From contig JACQVX010000242.1 of assembly GCA_016209495.1 (NCBI GenBank), positions 1 through 35,240 on the forward strand: DNA of 35,240 bases, written 5' to 3'. Of the stretch, positions 30,194 to 35,240 are shown piece after piece (the stretch's first letter is position 1; every line of letters begins with the position of its first letter). The DNA comes from Planctomycetota bacterium (lineage in GTDB: Bacteria; Planctomycetota; JACQVX01). Both the position numbers and the translations under genes were made by a program. Below the pieces are notes generated by a model that searched no databases, was not told where the DNA came from, and was given only the letters and a program-made list of their open reading frames with translations.

Positions 30194-31465
30194 ATGATGA
30201 AACCCGGACCGGACATCGGACGCCACCTCACCCGCGCCTGGGAGGTCTACAGCAAGGACTTCGGACCCTACGTCCTGGCCCAGCTGGTAATACCCCTCAT
30301 CATCCTGGGCCTGATGGTCTTCACCCTGGGCATCGGCGCCCTCATCATGGGACCTGCCCTGGCCATCGCCCAGATCCTGATGTTCAACCGGGCCCTTCGC
30401 GGGGAGACGGTGCGGGTGGGGACCATCTTCGACGTGGCCCGGGGGCGTTACCTCCACGCCCTAGTGGGGGTGATCCTCCTCGGCCTCATGGCCTACGGGG
30501 TCCTCTTCATCGGCCTTGCCCCGGGCGGGGCCTTCTTCGGCCTCGCCGTGGCCATCGACGACCGCACCGCCTCGCCCATCCTCGCGGTGTTCGCCGTCCT
30601 CTTCATGGTCGCGGGCCTGTGCTGGGCCTACTGCCGGATCCTGCGCTGGATGTTCTGCCTGCCCATCATGGTGGACACGGGCCGTTCCTTCGGCGAAAGC
30701 CGGCACATGAGCATCCGGTGGGTCCGCGACCACGGCGGGGTCCTCTGGCACTTCCTCTTCTTCCTGGTGGCGCAGATCATCGGCAGCATCGGGAGCATGG
30801 CCTGCTACGTGGGCGCCCTCTTCACCCTGCCCATCCAGTCCGCCATGTTCGCCTCGCTCTATCAGGAATACCTGGACGCGGAGGCAGGGACCCTGCCCGC
30901 CACCGTGCCGGTCCCGGGCCCAGCCCCTGCCCAGGCCGCGGCCGCCCCCGCCGCCGTCCGGGTCCAGCCCGTGGCCCCGCCCCCCGCGCGAGCCACGTCC
31001 CCGGCCTCGGCCGCCGCGCAGGCCGTGCCCCAGACCCATGCCCCCTCGCCGTCCGGGCTCTCCCCCGCGGAGGTCCTGCGCCTCCTGGAGGAATACCCCC
31101 GCGGCTACGTCTGGCGTTACCCGGAGGCCGAACGGGCGGCCAGGATGTTCAACACGACGAGCACCTTCGCGCGGGAGTCCCTGAGCGAGGTCCTGGTGGT
31201 GGAGGCCGGCGGGGAGGCCTCGTCCATGGTGGCGGTCCTCCTCTCCGCCGAACCCAACCGCACGCGCCTCAACGGCCAGGCCATCGAGCGCGTCCTCGTG
31301 CCCAGGCTTCCCTTGACCCTCTCGGCCACGCCGGAGGAAGGCCTCGCCGCGGCGCGCGCCCTGGCCGATGCCCTCCGCTCCGGGACCCTGAGGGTCTCCC
31401 GTGCCGGCCGCATCCCGGTCCAGGACGAACGGCCCGCCGCGGCCCTGAGGGGTACTACTGCTTGA
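30194..31465 (+). CDS. Polytopic membrane protein with Pro/Ala-rich linker and soluble C-terminal domain of unknown function
   Basis: The ORF track start (30158) is probably too early. ATGATG at 30194 with GGGAG upstream gives MMKPGPDIGRHLTRAWEVYSKDFGPYVLAQLVIPLIILGLMVFTLGIGALIMG... with several hydrophobic segments, then a P/A-rich linker (VPVPGPAPAQAAAAPAAVRVQPVAPPPARA) and a soluble tail (SPAEVLRLLEEYPRGYVWRYPEAERAARMFNTTSTFARESLSEVLVVEAGGEAS...). Confidence 0.8.
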   Translation: MMKPGPDIGRHLTRAWEVYSKDFGPYVLAQLVIPLIILGLMVFTLGIGALIMGPALAIAQILMFNRALRGETVRVGTIFDVARGRYLHALVGVILLGLMAYGVLFIGLAPGGAFFGLAVAIDDRTASPILAVFAVLFMVAGLCWAYCRILRWMFCLPIMVDTGRSFGESRHMSIRWVRDHGGVLWHFLFFLVAQIIGSIGSMACYVGALFTLPIQSAMFASLYQEYLDAEAGTLPATVPVPGPAPAQAAAAPAAVRVQPVAPPPARATSPASAAAQAVPQTHAPSPSGLSPAEVLRLLEEYPRGYVWRYPEAERAARMFNTTSTFARESLSEVLVVEAGGEASSMVAVLLSAEPNRTRLNGQAIERVLVPRLPLTLSATPEEGLAAARALADALRSGTLRVSRAGRIPVQDERPAAALRGTTA

Positions 31466-32505
31466 GGGCAGTCGTCGTCCGCGCGCACGGGGACGTGGAT
31501 CGCCTCGTCTTCGAGGAACGGCCTGTACCCGAGCCCGGCCCCCACCAGGTCCTCGTCCGGGTCGCGGCCGCAGCCCTCAACCACCTGGATATCTGGGTGC
31601 GGCGCGGGATCCCGGGCCACCCCTTCCCCCTGCCCCTGGTGCCGGGTTCGGACTTCGCGGGGGTCGTGGAGCGGGTGGGCGACGGGGTGCAGGGCCTCCG
31701 GCCGGGGGACCGGGTAGCCGGCAACCCGGGCCACTCCTGCGGCGCGTGCGAGGCCTGCCTCTCCGGGCGGGACCCCTTCTGCCGGGACTACGGCATCCTG
31801 GGCGAGGACCGGGACGGGGCCTGCGCCGACTACGTGGCCGTGGGGGCAGCCAACCTCAACTCGGTCCCGCCCGGGATGTCGCTCACCGAGGCGGCCGCCG
31901 TCCCACTGGTCTTCCTCACGGCCTGGTCCATGGTGGTGCGCCGCGCCCGGGTGCGGCCGGGGGAGACCGTCCTGGTGCTGGCCGCGGGTAGCGGGGTGGG
32001 CCACGCGGCGGTGCAGATAGCAAGGCTCTGGGGCGCCCGGGTCCTCGCCACCGTCGGGGGCGCGGCCAAGGCGGAGCGTGCCCGGGCCCTGGGGGCCGAC
32101 GAGGTCATCGACCACACCCGGGACGACGTCCTGGAACGGGTGAAGGGGCTGACGGGGCGCCGAGGGGTCGATGTGGTCGTGGAACACGTCGGGGCCGCCA
32201 CCTGGGAGACGAGCCTGCGCTGCCTGGCCCGGGGCGGGAGGCTCGTGACCTGCGGGGCCACCAGCGGCTACGAGGCGTCGACCGACCTCCGGCTCGTGTT
32301 CTTCAAGGGTCTCTCCATCCTCGGCTCCACCATGGGAGCCAAGGGCGACCTCCACGAGATCTGGCGCCACGTGGCGGCCGGGAGGCTGAGGCCGGTGGTG
32401 GACCGGGTCTATCCCCTCGATGCCATCCGGGAGGCCCACCGGCACCTGGAGGCCCGCGAGCACTTCGGCAAGGTGGTCCTGGACATGGGGGGGCGCTCCT
32501 CGTGA
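31462..32505 (+). CDS. Zinc-type alcohol dehydrogenase / MDR superfamily oxidoreductase
   Basis: TTG start overlapping the upstream TGA (TTGA) gives MRAVVVRAHGDVDRLVFEERPVPEPGPHQVLVRVAAAALNHLDIWVRRG. Structural-Zn Cys cluster CGACEACLSGRDPFC and Rossmann segment VLVLAAGSGVGHAAVQIARLWGARVLATVGG are present. The listed ORF start (30619) reads through the upstream gene in another frame. Confidence 0.92.
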   Translation: MRAVVVRAHGDVDRLVFEERPVPEPGPHQVLVRVAAAALNHLDIWVRRGIPGHPFPLPLVPGSDFAGVVERVGDGVQGLRPGDRVAGNPGHSCGACEACLSGRDPFCRDYGILGEDRDGACADYVAVGAANLNSVPPGMSLTEAAAVPLVFLTAWSMVVRRARVRPGETVLVLAAGSGVGHAAVQIARLWGARVLATVGGAAKAERARALGADEVIDHTRDDVLERVKGLTGRRGVDVVVEHVGAATWETSLRCLARGGRLVTCGATSGYEASTDLRLVFFKGLSILGSTMGAKGDLHEIWRHVAAGRLRPVVDRVYPLDAIREAHRHLEAREHFGKVVLDMGGRSS

Positions 32506-33260
32506 CCACGGTGCGCGTGGAGGTGGCGGAAGGCATCGCCCTGGTCACCCTCGACCGCCCGGAGGTCCGCAACGCCATCAGTGCCGAGGTGGTCTCCGAG
32601 CTGCACGCGGCCCTGGACGACCTGGGGTCGCGAGAGGACCTCCGGGCCGTCATCCTCACGGGCGCGGGGGGGAAGGCCTTCGCCGCCGGGGCGGACATCG
32701 CGGAGCTGGTCCTCCGGCGGCGCGACGACGCCTTCCGGGCCATCAACGCGGGGCTCTTCCGGAGGGTGGAGTCCTTCCCCCGGCCCACCATCGCCGCGGT
32801 GCGTGGCTGGGCCCTGGGGGCGGGCTGCGAGCTGGCCCTCGCCTGCGACCTCCGGGTCTGCGGGGAGTCGGCGCGCTTCGGGCAGCCCGAGGTGGGTCTG
32901 GGGATCATCCCCGGCGCCGGGGGCTGCTACCGGCTCCCGCGCCTGGTGGGCGTGGGCATCGCCAAGGAGCTGATCTATACCGGCCGCATCATCGATGCGG
33001 CGGAGGCCCTGCGCATCGGCCTGGTCAACCGGGTGGTGGCCGACGGGGAGCTGGAGGAGACGGCCCGGGCCCTGGCCGCCGAGATCGCCCGCAACGACCC
33101 CCTGGCGGTGCGCCTGGCCAAATCCGTGATGGACGCGGCCTTCACGGGCGCGGAGCCCTACGGCCTGGAGCTGGCTGCCCAGGCCTCCTGCTTCGAGTCG
33201 CCGGCCAAGGAGGAGCGGATGCGCTCCTTCCTGGCGCGACGCAAGAAGGATGACCGGTGA
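32502..33260 (+). CDS. Enoyl-CoA hydratase/isomerase (crotonase) family
   Basis: 252 aa from GTG. Crotonase motifs VTLDRPEVRNAIS, KAFAAGADIAEL, AAVRGWALGAGCELALACDLRV, FGQPEVGLGIIPGAGGCYRLPRLVG. Both active-site Glu positions are present. Confidence 0.95.
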   Translation: MTTVRVEVAEGIALVTLDRPEVRNAISAEVVSELHAALDDLGSREDLRAVILTGAGGKAFAAGADIAELVLRRRDDAFRAINAGLFRRVESFPRPTIAAVRGWALGAGCELALACDLRVCGESARFGQPEVGLGIIPGAGGCYRLPRLVGVGIAKELIYTGRIIDAAEALRIGLVNRVVADGELEETARALAAEIARNDPLAVRLAKSVMDAAFTGAEPYGLELAAQASCFESPAKEERMRSFLARRKKDDR

Positions 33261-34123
33261 GCCCCTGGGCGCCGAGGCGCGTCGTCGTGGTGGGCGCCGG
33301 GACCATGGGCCACGGCATCGCCCAGGTGGCGGCCATGGCGGGCTGGGAGACGGCCCTCTACGACCTGACGCCGGACCTGGTGGATCGAGGCCTGGGCCGC
33401 ATCCGGACGAACCTCCAGAGGGGGGTGGAGCGGGGCAAGGTGGGGGCGCCGGCGGCGGAGGCGGCCCTGGCGCGGCTCCGCGGTTCCACGGACCTGGAGG
33501 GCGCAGCGGCCGGCGCCGACCTGGCCGTGGAGGCGGTCCCGGAGGACCTGGAGCTGAAGCGGCGGGTCTTCGCGCGCCTGGGCGCCTCCTGCCCCGCCCA
33601 CGCCCTGCTCGCCACCAACACCTCCTCCCTCCCCGTGGGGCGCATCGCCGAGGGCTGCCCCAGGCCCGAACGTGTCTGCGGCATGCACTTCTTCAACCCG
33701 GTCCACATCCTCCCCCTCTGCGAGGTGGTGCGGGCCTCCACCACTACCGACTCCACCGTGGAGCGGGCCGTGGCGGCCGCACGGGCCATGGGCAAGACGC
33801 CCATCGTGGTGCGGGACGCCCCGGGCTTCGCCTCCAGCCGCCTGGGGGTGGCGCTGGGCCTGGAGGCCATCCGCATGGTGGAGGAGGGCGTGGCCTCGAA
33901 CGAGGACATCGACAGCGCCATGACCCTGGGCTACAACCACCCCATGGGTCCGCTGCGCCTCACCGACCTGGTGGGCCTGGACGTCCGGCTGGCCATCGCG
34001 GAGCACCTCGCCCGCGAGCTGGACCCGGTGCGCTTCCAGCCCCCTGCGCTCCTGCGGCGGATGGTAGAGGAGGGCCGGCTGGGGAAGAAGACCGGCCAGG
34101 GCTTCTACCGCTGGGAGGAGTGA
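33257..34123 (+). CDS. 3-hydroxyacyl-CoA / 3-hydroxybutyryl-CoA dehydrogenase
   Basis: 288 aa from GTG. VVVVGAGTMGHGIAQVAAMAGWETALYD (NAD-binding), ATNTSSLPV, GMHFFNPVHILPLCEVV (catalytic His), PGFASSRL, GYNHPMGPLRLTDLVGLD, GRLGKKTGQGFYRW. Confidence 0.96.
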   Translation: MSPWAPRRVVVVGAGTMGHGIAQVAAMAGWETALYDLTPDLVDRGLGRIRTNLQRGVERGKVGAPAAEAALARLRGSTDLEGAAAGADLAVEAVPEDLELKRRVFARLGASCPAHALLATNTSSLPVGRIAEGCPRPERVCGMHFFNPVHILPLCEVVRASTTTDSTVERAVAAARAMGKTPIVVRDAPGFASSRLGVALGLEAIRMVEEGVASNEDIDSAMTLGYNHPMGPLRLTDLVGLDVRLAIAEHLARELDPVRFQPPALLRRMVEEGRLGKKTGQGFYRWEE

Positions 34124-34132
34124 GAGGGCGGG

Positions 34133-34846
34133 ATGGGCCCCGTCGCCAACGCCCTGGTGACCGGGGGCGCACGCCGGGTCGGGGCGGCCATCGCCAGGGA
34201 GCTGGCGGCGCGAGGGGCCCGCCTGGCGATCCACTACCACCGGAGCGAGCCCGCGGCCCGCGCCCTGGCGGCGGAGCTGGGCGGCGTGGCGGTGTGCGCG
34301 GATCAGACCGATGCGGCCCAGGTGGAGCGGGCCCTGGGGGAGGCCTGGGACGCCCTGGGCAGCCTGGACCTGGTGGTGGCGAACGCCGCCACGTTCCGCC
34401 GCACGCCCCTCGATGGGCTGAGCGAGGCCGACTTCGACGAGCAGGTGGGGGTGAACCTCAAGGGACCCTTCCTCTGGTGCCTCGCCGCGGGCCGGCGCAT
34501 GAAAGCCAGGGGGGCGGGCTGCCTGGTGAACGTGTCCTGCGCGAGCACCCGCCGCCCCTGGGCCGACCACGTCCCCTACGCCGCCGCCAAGGCGGGGGTG
34601 GAGGGCATGACCCTGGCATTGGCCCGGGCCCTGGCCCCCGCCGTCCGCGTGAACGCGGTGGCCCCGGGCCCCGTCCTCCTGCCCGAGGGCTCCGACGGGG
34701 CCCAGGCCGCCCGGGCGGCCGCCGCCACGCTCCTGGGGCGCGTGGGCCGCCCCGAGGACGTGGCCCGCGCCGTGGCCTTCCTGGCCGAGAGCCCCTACAT
34801 CACGGGCCAGGTCCTGGCGGTGGACGGCGGGATGGGGATCCGCTAG
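34133..34846 (+). CDS. SDR family NAD(P)-dependent oxidoreductase
   Basis: 237 aa. NALVTGGARRVGAAIARELAARGARLAIHYH, LVVANAA, NVSCAS, YAAAK catalytic motif, VNAVAPGPV, C-terminal YITGQVLAVDGGMGIR. Confidence 0.95.
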   Translation: MGPVANALVTGGARRVGAAIARELAARGARLAIHYHRSEPAARALAAELGGVAVCADQTDAAQVERALGEAWDALGSLDLVVANAATFRRTPLDGLSEADFDEQVGVNLKGPFLWCLAAGRRMKARGAGCLVNVSCASTRRPWADHVPYAAAKAGVEGMTLALARALAPAVRVNAVAPGPVLLPEGSDGAQAARAAAATLLGRVGRPEDVARAVAFLAESPYITGQVLAVDGGMGIR

Positions 34847-34857
34847 GATCGCCGCCC

Positions 34858-35240
34858 ATGCTGCACGCCCTGCTCCTGGCGGCCCTCACGCTCCAGAACG
34901 GCGCCCCCGTGAACCTCGCCGTCCGCTCGGACGCTTCGATACGGGTGATCTGGCTCAACTACGCTGGCGCAGGCGAGTCCCGACTGGCGGCCGGGGAGTC
35001 GGTGGAGGTCGCCGATGCCGCCGAGGGCTGGACCCTGCGCTGGGTGGGGGATGCCGAGGGGATGGCCCTCGACGGGGTCGAGGCGCTCGCCCTCGCCCTG
35101 GCCCGCACGGACGACGGCCGCGACGCCCTGGAAGCCACCATGCCCAGGGCCGGAGACACCACGGAGGACCCGCCCTCCACGCGTCTCCACGTCTTCCCCT
35201 ATCGCTTCGTCCCGGCCGGCGGCGTCCCGGAAGGGCCGGA
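34858..35240 (+). CDS. Truncated ORF with VHL beta-domain-like N-terminal segment (runs off the right edge)
   Basis: Open frame from ATG 34858 with no stop to the window end: MLHALLLAALTLQNGAPVNLAVRSDASIRVIWLNYAGAGESRLAAGESVEVADAAEGWTLRWVGDAEGMALDGVEALALALARTDDGRDALEATMPRAGDTTEDPPSTRLHVFPYRFVPAGGVPEGP. The minus ORFs over this span (34843..35190, 34959..35180) look like antisense shadows. Confidence 0.65.
   Translation, partial: MLHALLLAALTLQNGAPVNLAVRSDASIRVIWLNYAGAGESRLAAGESVEVADAAEGWTLRWVGDAEGMALDGVEALALALARTDDGRDALEATMPRAGDTTEDPPSTRLHVFPYRFVPAGGVPEGP

Noticed and set aside
30072-30197. Short open stretch LDRLEITPQLVIAATTGRCVDRDLGVALACDLRHPEGSLRP ending in a TGA overlapping the ATG of the membrane protein
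   Set aside because: Its only in-frame start is a GTG at 30102 (31 codons) and I can recognise no family. It could be a coupled leader peptide or a gene remnant, but support is insufficient.
28505-34570. Minus-strand ORFs opposite the metabolic genes (28505..29137, 29144..30457, 31117..32463, 33158..34570 and others)
   Set aside because: They are antisense shadows of strongly motif-supported plus-strand enzymes.

Overview
High-GC bacterial window with two parts. (A) About 1-28,220 is one giant minus-strand coding frame. It is open through the left edge (no stop inside the window), so the supplied ORF track does not list it. It starts near 28,220 (GTG) with a lipoprotein-type signal peptide (MAGARRFLIAVSAMTAAAIAG|C-D-AGGGGG). 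It then runs for at least about 9,400 codons as about 79 tandem divergent units of roughly 117 aa (about 352 bp). The units look like Ala/Thr/Val/Gly-rich beta-sandwich (CARDB/NEW3/DUF11-like) domains, each ending in a conserved 'DANSGADVSR..ADT.DTWTVQ.AP' segment. The long plus-strand ORFs over this region (5,575, 2,422, 713 aa and others) are antisense shadows. (B) From 28,580 to the right edge there are plus-strand genes: an NAD-dependent aldehyde dehydrogenase, a polytopic membrane protein with a soluble C-terminal domain, then a closely packed set comprising a zinc-type alcohol dehydrogenase, enoyl-CoA hydratase, 3-hydroxyacyl-CoA dehydrogenase and SDR oxidoreductase, and finally a truncated ORF whose N-terminus resembles a VHL beta-domain. 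The main discovery candidate is the giant lipid-anchored repeat protein. All translations and counts were done by eye. Family assignments need profile searches.
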